NCBI GenBank assembly: GCA_903927345.1
Contig: CAIYMO010000049.1
Location: forward strand, 155,005-219,004
Direction: 5' to 3'
DNA: 64,000 nt
Source of the DNA: an uncultured Armatimonadota bacterium
GTDB lineage: Bacteria; Armatimonadota; Fimbriimonadia; Fimbriimonadales; Fimbriimonadaceae
The notes under the pieces are model-generated. The model had not been told where the DNA came from and did no database searches. It worked only from the letters and a program-made list of their open reading frames with translations. This document shows, one piece after another, positions 52,918 through 61,282 of the stretch. The stretch's first letter is position 1, and every line of letters starts with the position of its first letter. Made by a program: the position numbers and the translations under genes.

Positions 52918-53384
52918 TATTTCCCCCGTGTAGTAGGAAATGGTCTCTGGGATCGCGGTTTTACGGGCATCTCTACCTTCACAGTCCGAAGAAACTTGGC
53001 GTTGGCTGGCTGGGCAGTTGGCTGTGGCCCTGCCGTTGGAAACACCGAGTAGAACTTATTGTTGCTATCGATCGAAACACATTTGACAGAGGTTTCGTGA
53101 TCGAGAACCTCGGATGGATCGAATTGGACACGGAAGTAGTTACCCTTGAACAGATATCCAAAAGCCGCCTCTTTGCGATCATCGACGACTCGGAGTTCCT
53201 TCCCCATCCACTCACAGTTCTGTAACGAGTTGAGATCAGGATTCGTGATGTTCGTGTTGGTGAAGCTCACAAAGGGTTGCTCCCACTGTTCCTCCATGCA
53301 ACTCACACCCGCGACAAGAAGCACGTAGCATCCGATAAGTCCCCCACCAACTACAGCGAGCGACCTCAGCAGATACTTCTTCAC
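52917..53384 (-). CDS. hypothetical membrane-anchored protein (first of a paralogous pair)
   Basis: The 155-residue protein has a hydrophobic segment (AVVGGGLIGCYVLLVAGV) with a following Cys that could be a lipidation site only loosely. The soluble domain has NITNPDLNSLQNCEW and NYFRVQFDPSEVL. It starts with GTG, with CGGAG seven bases upstream. It overlaps the next gene by one base. The function is unknown. Confidence 0.55.
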   Translation of the reverse strand: MKKYLLRSLAVVGGGLIGCYVLLVAGVSCMEEQWEQPFVSFTNTNITNPDLNSLQNCEWMGKELRVVDDRKEAAFGYLFKGNYFRVQFDPSEVLDHETSVKCVSIDSNNKFYSVFPTAGPQPTAQPANAKFLRTVKVEMPVKPRSQRPFPTTRGK

Positions 53385-53402
53385 TTGCGTGCTCCGAGCA
53401 GG

Positions 53403-54179
53403 CTATTCAACTTCTGGAACGGGCTCAACAAAACTCGCCGTCCGTTTCTCCAGAAACGCCGCCAAACCTTCTTGACCTTCTTCCGACGCTCGAAAAGCAG
53501 CGAGCCGTGCCGCCGTTTCCTCGTAGCTGAGCGGCATATCCAGGACCAGTTTCTTCGATCCCGCGACGGCCTTCGGACCGGATGAAAGAACTTGGCGAAG
53601 CTTTTTGGAGATCAAAGCATCTTTATCTTTCGATGCGACAACGTCGTGGATCAGGCCGATCTCGTATGCCCGTTGGGCAGAAAACACTTCGCCGGTTGCA
53701 AACAGGGCACGTGCGTGACCCTTGCCAATTTTGTCCACCACGAACGGCCCGATCGTAGCTGGGATCAGGCCAAGTTTGACTTCACTGAAGGCGAACTTGG
53801 AGTCCTCGGTAGCGATTGCCATGTCGCAACAGGCAACAAGGCCGGAGCCACCACCCATCGCGGCACCGTGAACATTGGCGAGCGTGAAAGCGTGGCAGTT
53901 CTGGACCGCAGCCCAGAGCTTGCTGACGAGCATTGCATCCCGCTTGTTCTCTTCCTCGGTGTATGCGGCAGCTTTGCGCATCCACTCCAGGTCTCCTCCG
54001 GCGCAGAACGATGCGCCTTCGCCACCCAGCACAATCGCCCGGATATCGGTCGATACGGTGGTGAACACCTGATAAAGGGCTCCAATCAGGTCATCGTTGA
54101 GGGCATTTCTGACCTCCGGACGATTGAGCTGGACTCGTAGAACCGGGCCGTGACGATCCACTTTTATCATTCTTCTCAT
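53403..54179 (-). CDS. enoyl-CoA hydratase/isomerase (crotonase) family
   Basis: The crotonase fold has the CoA/oxyanion signature NVHGAAMGGGSGLVACCD, and the catalytic glutamate region FSEVKLGLIPATIGPFV. The sequence is close to methylglutaconyl-CoA hydratases of leucine breakdown, though the specificity is inferred. The start at 54179 gives MRRMIKVDRHG; further upstream codons would only add a non-conserved leader overlapping the divergent gene. No other fatty-acid or leucine genes are adjacent. Confidence 0.88.
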   Translation of the reverse strand: MRRMIKVDRHGPVLRVQLNRPEVRNALNDDLIGALYQVFTTVSTDIRAIVLGGEGASFCAGGDLEWMRKAAAYTEEENKRDAMLVSKLWAAVQNCHAFTLANVHGAAMGGGSGLVACCDMAIATEDSKFAFSEVKLGLIPATIGPFVVDKIGKGHARALFATGEVFSAQRAYEIGLIHDVVASKDKDALISKKLRQVLSSGPKAVAGSKKLVLDMPLSYEETAARLAAFRASEEGQEGLAAFLEKRTASFVEPVPEVE

Positions 54180-54205
54180 ATTACTAGCTTCATAATGAAT
54201 ACGGC

Positions 54206-54673
54206 TTGAAGCGAATCGAGACATCCATCTATAGCGTCACGCGGACGCAGCTGGCGTACTGGACGGGCTTCGAATATGCGCGCCGATTCTGGCCGTTTTT
54301 CATCTCAATCCCGATCACCGGAATCCTGATTTTCGCCCTCTTCCAGGGGAACCTGTACAAAGGCCTCGGAATGATGATGATCCTCTGGCCGATCAGCATT
54401 CCGGCTCGATCCATCCTCGTCACGTCACGCGCAGTGAAACGCGCAACTCTGCCCACAAAGATGGTCTGCGAGGGAGAGCACGTTTACTTCGTGACAGACC
54501 CCTTGTCGTTCAACTACCGGATCCACCGCGACCAGATTCGGGACGTCAAAGTTCGCGTCGAATACGTCGTTGTTGAGCTATGGAGATATCGCTTCCTCTA
54601 CATTCCTTACAAGGCGTTTGAATCGCCAGAGGCGATTCAGGAGTTTCGTGTCGCCGTCGGACTCACGGACTGA
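54206..54673 (+). CDS. YcxB-like membrane protein
   Basis: The 155-residue protein has two closely spaced transmembrane helices (about residues 29-48 and 52-68) and a C-terminal beta-rich domain. That domain has YRIHRDQIRDVKV and FLYIPYKAFESPEAIQEF, the pattern of the YcxB-like (PF14317) domain of unknown function. It uses a TTG start at 54206; no ATG is in frame nearby. It is divergent from the crotonase gene. Confidence 0.6.
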   Translation: MKRIETSIYSVTRTQLAYWTGFEYARRFWPFFISIPITGILIFALFQGNLYKGLGMMMILWPISIPARSILVTSRAVKRATLPTKMVCEGEHVYFVTDPLSFNYRIHRDQIRDVKVRVEYVVVELWRYRFLYIPYKAFESPEAIQEFRVAVGLTD

Positions 54674-54872
54674 GCAGTATAAACAGCGTGCTTATCCGCA
54701 CTCTTTCCGAATCAAGTGGTTGTCAAAACCCTAATCTCGTTGCCTAGAGTGTGATGATCAGATTCATCTATCGTGGCTTCGCTCTGGTCAGCCCTCCCGA
54801 TGAGCAACCCTTTAGTTCGGGACAGCTGCGACTGTCCTTCAGTGCCCCAATTTCAGTAAAGCTCGGTCTGCG

Positions 54873-54892
54873 CTGAACCTAAACTGCCCATT
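54873..54892. repeat. 20-base intergenic repeat, copy 1
   Basis: CTGAACCTAAACTGCCCATT here is the exact reverse complement of 60940-60959. Both copies are intergenic. Confidence 0.6.
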
Positions 54893-54968
54893 TTGACCCA
54901 CACACGTCCTGAGAGCACAGTCTCTCAAACCGTCGCACATTGATTTACGAAATAGCTAGACACCCGTC

Positions 54969-54974
54969 TATAAT
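54969..54974 (+). promoter_or_regulatory. perfect -10 TATAAT, leaderless uvrB promoter
   Basis: TATAAT ends six bases before the uvrB ATG, so transcription would begin at or beside the start codon. TTACGA 18 bases upstream is a weak -35. There is no Shine-Dalgarno sequence. Confidence 0.6.
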
Positions 54975-54980
54975 GGAAGA

Positions 54981-57056
54981 ATGGATATTGTTCAATACGA
55001 CAACCCCCTCGTGCTGAGCAATGACTTTTCGCCGAAGGGCGACCAAGGAACCGCGATCGCTTCGATTTGCGACGGCCTTGAGAGCGGCTACCGCTTCCAA
55101 ACATTGTTGGGTGCCACCGGAACGGGAAAGACGTTTACGATGGCAAGCGTCATCCAGCAAACCCAGCGCCCCGCGCTGATTCTCGCGCACAACAAGACGC
55201 TCGCCGCCCAGCTTTGCCAAGAGTTCCGTGCCTTCTTCCCCGACAACTCAGTCCAGTACTTCATCTCATACTACGACTACTACCAGCCGGAAGCTTATGT
55301 GCCTTCGAGCGATCTCTACATCGAAAAGGACAGTTCGGTCAACGATGAAATCGAGCGACTCCGACACGCTGCGACGCAGGCACTCTTAGAACGGCGCGAC
55401 ATCATCGTTATTGCCTCGGTTTCTTGTATCTACGGTCTTGGATCGCCGGACCGTTATATGGATGCTGCTGTCACCTTTGAGATGGGAATGATCTTTGAGT
55501 TGGATGCTTGCCTTCAGAAGCTGATCGGGATGCAGTTCACCCGGAACAACATGGTTCTGGAGCGAGGCACCTTCCGCGTTCGCGGCGATACGCTCGAGAT
55601 TCAGCCCAAAGACGAAGAGATTGTTACTCGGATCGAGTTCTTCGGAGACCAGATCGAGCGCATCCGCCTTGTTGATCCTCTCACCCAGGAAGTCATCGAC
55701 GAACCGACCAAGGTCTCCGTCTTCCCTGCCACTCACTACGTGACGCCGTGGGAGCAGATGGAAGAAACCATCGTCAAGATTCAGGAAGAGCTTGACGCCC
55801 AAGAAGCTCTCTTCAAATCCCAAGGCAAGCTCCTTGAAGCGCAACGCATCCGGCAGCGGGTCGAGTTTGACATCGAAATGATGAAAGAACTGGGCTATTG
55901 CAACGGAATCGAGAACTACTCGCGGTACTTTGACGGTCGCCAACCCGGTACCGCGCCGTACACGCTGCTGGACTTCTTGCCTTCTGACGCGATCGTCTTT
56001 ATCGACGAGAGCCACCAGACGTTGCCTCAGATCAGAGCGATGTTCAACGGCGACCAGCAACGCAAGTCGGTCTTGGTGGACTACGGTTTCCGATTGCCAT
56101 CCGCTTTGGATAACCGACCGCTAAAGTTCGACGAGTTCCTCGAGCGGGTTCCTCAAGTCGTCTTCGTTTCGGCAACCCCGGGACCTTTTGAAAAGGAGAA
56201 TCAGGCTTCTGTAGCTCAACAGATCATCCGTCCCACATTCATCGTTGATCCGGAGATCGAGATTCGACCGACGGCCAACCAGATTGACGACTTGATGGTG
56301 GAAATCCAACAGGTTGTCGCGAAAGGCAGCCGGACACTCGTTACTACCCTTACAAAGAAGATGGCGGAAGACCTCACCGGATACCTTCAAGATTTGGGAG
56401 TTAAAGTGAACTATATCCACTCCAACATCCACTCTTTGGAACGACCAGAAATCCTGCGCGATTTGCGACTAGGCGTCTACGATGTTGTTGTTGGTGTCAA
56501 CCTGCTCCGAGAAGGTCTTGACCTTCCCGAGGTGACGCTTGTCGCGATTCTCGACGCGGACAAGGAAGGCTTCCTTCGGTCCGAGACGTCTCTGATTCAG
56601 ACAATCGGTCGTGCCGCCCGTAACGTCGGTGGAAAGGTCTTGATGTACGCGGACAACATTACTGGCTCGATGCAACGGGCAATTGATGAAACGGATCGCC
56701 GCCGAAAGATCCAGCAGGACTACAACGACGCTCACAACATCACTCCGGTAACGGTCAAAAAGGAAGTTCGGGAGACCGTTCGATCGTATGACCAAGTTGC
56801 TGAAGTGACTTCGCAATACGCGGAATCCACCCTTGAGCGGCTGGGCGAAGATGGATCGGCAATCAGAGTTGAAGACATTCCGATGCTGATTGCTGCCCTG
56901 GAAAAGGACATGAAGGACCTGGCAAAGGCGATGGAGTTTGAAAAGGCGGCTCGTGTTCGAGACGAAATCGAGTCACTCCGCAAGATCGCAGGAACAAGCG
57001 ACGGCAGGCTCGGACAGGAAAAGCGCAAGGTCAAGCGATTCGCAGCGCGACGCTAG
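54981..57056 (+). CDS. uvrB: excinuclease ABC subunit B
   Basis: UvrB verifies DNA damage in nucleotide excision repair. Visible are Walker A GATGTGKT (44-51), the damage-clamping beta-hairpin YYDYYQPEAYVPSSDLYIEKD region, helicase motifs with FIDESHQTLPQ, and REGLDLPEV with QTIGRAARN. The C-terminal UVR domain (AALEKDMKDLAKAMEFEKAARVRDEI) binds UvrC. The length of 691 residues is typical. Confidence 0.98.
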   Translation: MDIVQYDNPLVLSNDFSPKGDQGTAIASICDGLESGYRFQTLLGATGTGKTFTMASVIQQTQRPALILAHNKTLAAQLCQEFRAFFPDNSVQYFISYYDYYQPEAYVPSSDLYIEKDSSVNDEIERLRHAATQALLERRDIIVIASVSCIYGLGSPDRYMDAAVTFEMGMIFELDACLQKLIGMQFTRNNMVLERGTFRVRGDTLEIQPKDEEIVTRIEFFGDQIERIRLVDPLTQEVIDEPTKVSVFPATHYVTPWEQMEETIVKIQEELDAQEALFKSQGKLLEAQRIRQRVEFDIEMMKELGYCNGIENYSRYFDGRQPGTAPYTLLDFLPSDAIVFIDESHQTLPQIRAMFNGDQQRKSVLVDYGFRLPSALDNRPLKFDEFLERVPQVVFVSATPGPFEKENQASVAQQIIRPTFIVDPEIEIRPTANQIDDLMVEIQQVVAKGSRTLVTTLTKKMAEDLTGYLQDLGVKVNYIHSNIHSLERPEILRDLRLGVYDVVVGVNLLREGLDLPEVTLVAILDADKEGFLRSETSLIQTIGRAARNVGGKVLMYADNITGSMQRAIDETDRRRKIQQDYNDAHNITPVTVKKEVRETVRSYDQVAEVTSQYAESTLERLGEDGSAIRVEDIPMLIAALEKDMKDLAKAMEFEKAARVRDEIESLRKIAGTSDGRLGQEKRKVKRFAARR

Positions 57057-57546
57057 TAAGAACTGTAAGGAACGCCTTGGCTGTCGTTTCAAACTGCGCT
57101 GCTCCGCACGACACAGCGACCTGATTCAAAGACGTATCTGAAGGGCTTGTTCGAGACACGATCAATTGGAGTGAACAAGGCTCCTGAGTAGGTTGTGCCG
57201 TCCGCTTGAGGGTGCGACGACACTTCTTGCCACCCAACTTGGCCATCAACGAATGGCCCGGGATGTCCGAACCTGAGTAGGTGCCCCAAGCGCCACTGGG
57301 AAGCATGATTTTTGTATTGCTTGAGCCACTCACCGTGTCGTCAAGCTTCGAAAGCCGGACCGGAAACCCGCCGGTTTCAGCAAAGAAGCGATTAACTCCT
57401 TGGCGCAGGACTTTAAGTGAAGCCCTCAAGGCAGTTTCTTTCGATCGTTTCCCTGATGAAGAGAACCTCGGAATAGCGATTGCCGCCAGAACGGCGACGA
57501 GTGTGATAACGATAAGCAGCTCAACTAGAGTAAAACCTTTACGCAA
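57031..57546 (-). CDS. type II/IV prepilin-like protein, probably frameshifted
   Basis: The N-terminus is a class III signal: MRKG then FTLVE, with Glu at +5, and a hydrophobic helix LLIVITLVAVLAAIAIP, as in type IV pilins and pseudopilins. From about 57262 onward the frame changes character (Ser/Thr/Arg-rich, many Cys) and runs 26 bases into the end of uvrB. The -1 frame instead gives a sensible pilin C-terminus (TTYSGALFTP, NKPFRYVFESG) ending at 57089. A one-base loss in the GGCCCGGG run is likely. Confidence 0.7.
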   Translation of the reverse strand: MRKGFTLVELLIVITLVAVLAAIAIPRFSSSGKRSKETALRASLKVLRQGVNRFFAETGGFPVRLSKLDDTVSGSSNTKIMLPSGAWGTYSGSDIPGHSLMAKLGGKKCRRTLKRTAQPTQEPCSLQLIVSRTSPSDTSLNQVAVSCGAAQFETTAKAFLTVLTSVALRIA

Positions 57547-57628
57547 TTCACACCCTCCCGGACGGAATTATTGGCGCAATAACTTTATCGTAGCCCTGAC
57601 ATTTGCCGGAGTTCGCGCGGAGCGGAGA

Positions 57629-59122
57629 CTAAAAGTCTCCGCCACCGCCTGAGTCGCCACCGGAATCGCCGCCACCAAAGTCGAATCCACCCGAGTCGCC
57701 GCCTCCACCGAAATCGAAGTCGCCACTTGAGCTAGTGTTCCAATCGTTGGATGAGCCGAAGTCGAAGTCACCTGAAGACGACGTGTTGTAACCGTTGCTG
57801 TCTCCATAGTTGTTGATGATCGTGGTTCCGTGATCGTGGTAGCCGTGATGGCCGTAGTCCCAACCACCGCCGAACAGGCCACCGCCGTAGCCGAAGCCGT
57901 AATGCGGGGCAAACATGTTGGAAACCGCGTTGATCGCCATCATGTCCCAAAGGAAGTCGCGGGAATCGTAATGTCGATATGGGTCGTAGCCCTGAACTTG
58001 ATACCAAGGCGTAAACCGCTGGTTCACATACGAACCGCGCATCTGCGGCATTTGTCCCTGCATCAGCTGATCCCGCTCTTGGTGCGTGACCATGACGGTT
58101 CGGCGCTGTCCGCCGAAGTTCATCTCGACGGGCACGAGTTGGTCGGAAGGTTGAGACGAGAAATACGAAACGCCTTGCACCGGCTCGAAGAGGGGTGCTC
58201 GTTGAGAGTCGACGATTGGTGGAATGGAAAACGCCATTCCAGTTCCTCCGGTTGAGTGGTCGATGTGCTGCTTTGCGCTCTCAAAGTCTTGAAGAACTAA
58301 CGCTAGCTGACGGCGAGCGGCTTCGATTTCGACCTTCTTCTTGGCGCGGTTGAGCATGCCAAGTCCTTCGTCGTAGTTCTGCGCCATTCGGTCTCGATAT
58401 TGTCGAACGGCCGAGGCGTCGGTCGCGTCGTCGATCAAGCCATCGTAGCTGTCGAGGTAGGCAAGTGCTTCGGTAGCCTTGTTCTTGACGTTGTTGGCCT
58501 GATTTCGGGCTTGCTTCAGTCCGGCGTTCCGGATTAGTAATGCAATTCCACCGATCAGGGCGGCGGGGATGGCGAGGCAGAGGAGACCGCCGACCCAGCT
58601 GGAACCGCTCGAGACTGATTGGTTTCCGAGACGATCAGGCGCCACGGTGCCGGTTCGGGTCTGACTAAGTTGGGCTTTCATGCCCGTTGCAAGCGAGTTT
58701 ATTGCGGCATCGGCGCCACCGCTTCGAGCGGCGTCAACGGCTGCTCGCTGCAGGCTCATCAACGAACTGGTGCTGATTTTCGGATTGTATGCCGCGATGC
58801 CCTTGTTCGTGAGGACGATGGTGATTCCGTCGCTTCCCTGTCCGATTTTTCCGGCGACGCTTTTGGCGAAGCCATCTCGGTTTTCTTGGGTGCCACGTCG
58901 CCAGTTGGTGCCGAGTTGGGGGACGACGAGGACTTTGAGGCTGTAGGGCTTCACTTGATCCGCTGTCACTCGGATCTGGTTTGTATCCAGTTTTCCGGTG
59001 AATTTCGGATGCACATAGAATGTTTCACTCCGGAGCTGATTGTAAACAGCTTCCGGATCTTGTGCGGCCGCCACGACAGAGAGCGCGGGCACAACGAACA
59101 CTAACAGGCGAGACTTTCTCAT
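57629..59122 (-). CDS. exported TPM-like membrane protein with Gly/Asp/Phe-rich tail
   Basis: After a signal peptide (start at 59122) comes a domain of about 120 residues like the TPM_phosphatase family (LKVLVVPQLG, DGITIVLTNKGIAAYNP). A transmembrane helix (LLCLAIPAALIGGIALLI) and a coiled coil follow. The last 110 residues are low-complexity: repeats of SSSGDFDFG and GGDSGG with His/Gly before them. Glycine-rich tails are common in TPM proteins, but the acidic GDFDFG unit is unusual. The function is unknown. Confidence 0.65.
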   Translation of the reverse strand: MRKSRLLVFVVPALSVVAAAQDPEAVYNQLRSETFYVHPKFTGKLDTNQIRVTADQVKPYSLKVLVVPQLGTNWRRGTQENRDGFAKSVAGKIGQGSDGITIVLTNKGIAAYNPKISTSSLMSLQRAAVDAARSGGADAAINSLATGMKAQLSQTRTGTVAPDRLGNQSVSSGSSWVGGLLCLAIPAALIGGIALLIRNAGLKQARNQANNVKNKATEALAYLDSYDGLIDDATDASAVRQYRDRMAQNYDEGLGMLNRAKKKVEIEAARRQLALVLQDFESAKQHIDHSTGGTGMAFSIPPIVDSQRAPLFEPVQGVSYFSSQPSDQLVPVEMNFGGQRRTVMVTHQERDQLMQGQMPQMRGSYVNQRFTPWYQVQGYDPYRHYDSRDFLWDMMAINAVSNMFAPHYGFGYGGGLFGGGWDYGHHGYHDHGTTIINNYGDSNGYNTSSSGDFDFGSSNDWNTSSSGDFDFGGGGDSGGFDFGGGDSGGDSGGGGDF

Positions 59123-59159
59123 CGTCACTTCTATGTTACGCTGATATCGAGTCATGGGT

Positions 59160-60878
59160 TTAGAATCCCACTCCAGATGCGCCGCCGCTGATGACGATTG
59201 GTGGTTCCTTGTCGCCGCGCTTTTGCATTAGCGATCTTCGACGTCGGGCTTCGAGTAGGTAGGCATCGGAGATTTGGGGAGACTTCTTTTTGACCGAGAA
59301 GGCTTTCTCGAAGAGGCTCCACATAGGTTCGATGTCGTGGGAGAGGTCGAAGACCATCACACCGTTGGTTGTCGCGACGGCGGATTGCAGCGCTTTGCCG
59401 AGTCCCTCGGGATTATCTTTGAAGTCGGCTAGGCTTAGACCGGCATACACGAAGGTTTCGTCGTGAACGGCTCGGTAGCTTAGGTTGCCAGCCGATTCGA
59501 CGGTGACACCGACGCCACGACCTTCTTGAAGGGCGTCGAAGATTGGACCGGTTGGATAGTAGCATCCGGTAACGAGGAAGTCGAGTTCAGGTGCGAAGCC
59601 GGTTTTGCGGTATTCGGGGGTCATGAACCAGAAGCCGGCTTCGGTTGCGGGGGCCGCCCAGTTGTTACCGTATTGTTGGTAGTCGCCGTACCAGGAGCCT
59701 GCGTAGACGCCGAGTTTGGCGGTGGGTTTGATTTTTCGGACTTCTGCTCGGACGTCGATGGTGAACTGTTTGAGGACGTTTGCTCGCCAGTTCATCCAGG
59801 AGTCGTAGTAGGGGCCGGGCTTCATTCCTCGGACGAGGCCGTCTTTGTAGGTGTATGTGAACTTGAAGACGTCGTCGGGCCAGGTTAGTTTCTTGCCTAG
59901 TTTGCGCTCGAAGAGCGTTTGAGTGAGGGGCGAGAAGTCGCCGTTGAGACCGGTGTAACGGAGTCGGTCGTCGAAGATGACGCCGTCGATGTCGTATTTG
60001 GTTGTGACTTCTCTGACTAGGCTTTTGATTCGCTCTTGGACCGTTCGGTTGTTCGGGTTGGTCATCAGGGGATACTGCTTGTCTGACGACTCGGTGAGGC
60101 GGACGAAGGTTGGTTCGGAGTCGAGGGTGATTTTCGCTCCGTGTTGGCCGTAGACGGCAAGTTCACCGGCGGGGGCGCCGACGGCGGTGACGGTGTAGCC
60201 GCCTTTCGGTAGCGTGCTGCCTTCGACGACGACGCCGAACTTGTTGCAGACGACGGTTTTACTTGGCATGTCGTCTTGCGGAACGGGCGGCGGGGTTGTC
60301 GCGATGGTGACCTTATCGATCTCGCCTTTGGTCGAGAACGGGTAGGTTTTGTCTCCGATTCTCACGATTGGAGCCGCTTCGTAGACGACGCTGGTTTCTT
60401 CGGGTCGGTCGAAACCGGGGCCCCGATTGAGGAGGCGGTGACCTTCGCAAAAAGCGTTCATGCTGACGAAGAGCATTAGGCCGTTCTTTCTGGCTTCTCG
60501 GCTGACGAAAGGCATTGGGTCGAAGTCGCCGAGTTCTTTGCCCCGCCACTCTTTGAGTTTTGGTGCAAAGGCACTGGGATAGACCGTCTCGGAGGAGAGG
60601 GGTTTGACATCGAAGACGACGGTATTGAAGCCCGATTTAGCGACCTTTTCGAAGAGGGCGACGATCTTTTCCTCGGTGTTGTATCGCTCAATGTTGGCGG
60701 TGGCATCAATCCAGAGGATTCTGCCTTCTAGGCCGGCTTTCTCGCAGACCTGTTTGGTTGGTCCTTTGTAGTCGAGGAGTTTATCGAGGAACACCGGCGG
60801 AAGACCGGGGAGGGGGTTTGCGGGCTGAAATCGACCACCCTGGAGGGCGAGCAGGAGTGCGACGGGAATCAGAGGCAT
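59160..60878 (-). CDS. GHL10-type glycoside hydrolase-like protein (DUF187 family)
   Basis: This 572-residue exported protein has a short signal peptide and a TIM-barrel of the glycosyl hydrolase-like 10 family: FNTVVFDVKP, then YDIDGVIFDDRLRY with the conserved DD pair, and a late LGVYAGSWYGD. An Ig-like insert lies between residues about 170 and 260. Family members are thought to act on bacterial cell-wall or exopolysaccharide. TAAACT lies six bases before the ATG. Confidence 0.8.
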   Translation of the reverse strand: MPLIPVALLLALQGGRFQPANPLPGLPPVFLDKLLDYKGPTKQVCEKAGLEGRILWIDATANIERYNTEEKIVALFEKVAKSGFNTVVFDVKPLSSETVYPSAFAPKLKEWRGKELGDFDPMPFVSREARKNGLMLFVSMNAFCEGHRLLNRGPGFDRPEETSVVYEAAPIVRIGDKTYPFSTKGEIDKVTIATTPPPVPQDDMPSKTVVCNKFGVVVEGSTLPKGGYTVTAVGAPAGELAVYGQHGAKITLDSEPTFVRLTESSDKQYPLMTNPNNRTVQERIKSLVREVTTKYDIDGVIFDDRLRYTGLNGDFSPLTQTLFERKLGKKLTWPDDVFKFTYTYKDGLVRGMKPGPYYDSWMNWRANVLKQFTIDVRAEVRKIKPTAKLGVYAGSWYGDYQQYGNNWAAPATEAGFWFMTPEYRKTGFAPELDFLVTGCYYPTGPIFDALQEGRGVGVTVESAGNLSYRAVHDETFVYAGLSLADFKDNPEGLGKALQSAVATTNGVMVFDLSHDIEPMWSLFEKAFSVKKKSPQISDAYLLEARRRRSLMQKRGDKEPPIVISGGASGVGF

Positions 60879-60884
60879 TCGTAC

Positions 60885-60890
60885 AGTTTA
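60885..60890 (-). promoter_or_regulatory. -10-like TAAACT, candidate leaderless promoter
   Basis: TAAACT lies six bases before the GHL10 ATG and no Shine-Dalgarno sequence is seen. Confidence 0.4.
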
Positions 60891-60939
60891 CTGTGAGGGG
60901 TGAGCGGTGAGCGGTTTTTAGGGGGAGTGTGCAGAGTTG

Positions 60940-60959
60940 AATGGGCAGTTTAGGTTCAG
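60940..60959. repeat. 20-base intergenic repeat, copy 2
   Basis: Exact reverse complement of 54873-54892. A related sequence is at about 61026-61036. Confidence 0.6.
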
Positions 60960-61229
60960 TTGGTCTTCGGTTTTGGTTTTTGATGGGGAGTAAGGGGCAG
61001 TAGCGTGTGTAGAGTTTGAGGGGCGCGTTAGGTTCAACAGGTGAGTAGTTTTGGTCGAGCGAGGGACGCGAAGGGGCGCGGGTTTCAGGGGGTGATTTGG
61101 AGGGCGGTTTTTGATCTTTTTAATGTGGTTGGATCATCACTTACTAGGCGAAGTTTCAGGGGGGTTTGTCAACCTGCTCCTCGCGGGAAAAAATCGCGGG
61201 AGCCCACAGAATGAGAGGCACTCAGCATC

Positions 61230-61260
61230 AAAACCTCGAACGGGAGCCGTTCAAGGTTTT
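61230..61260 (-). terminator. intrinsic terminator of the PEP-CTERM gene
   Basis: AAAACCTcGAACGG pairs with CCGTTCaAGGTTTT around a three-base loop (one mismatch). On the minus strand T4 closes the stem, 22 bases past the stop. Confidence 0.75.
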
Positions 61261-61282
61261 GAAGACTTTCACAAGAGTCGAC

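Larger units (their letters stand above)
54674..54980. other. intergenic region before uvrB
   Basis: No gene is seen. It holds GGACAGctgcgaCTGTCC (a six-pair inverted repeat near 54821) and the 20-base element at 54873-54892, which recurs inverted at 60940-60959. The uvrB -10 lies at its right end. Confidence 0.5.
60879..61282. other. intergenic region with repeats
   Basis: No convincing gene. It has a short direct repeat (GTGAGCGGTGAGCGG near 60900), copy 2 of the 20-base repeat (60940-60959), a variant of it (GTTAGGTTCAAC near 61028) and a terminator at 61230-61260. Confidence 0.5.
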
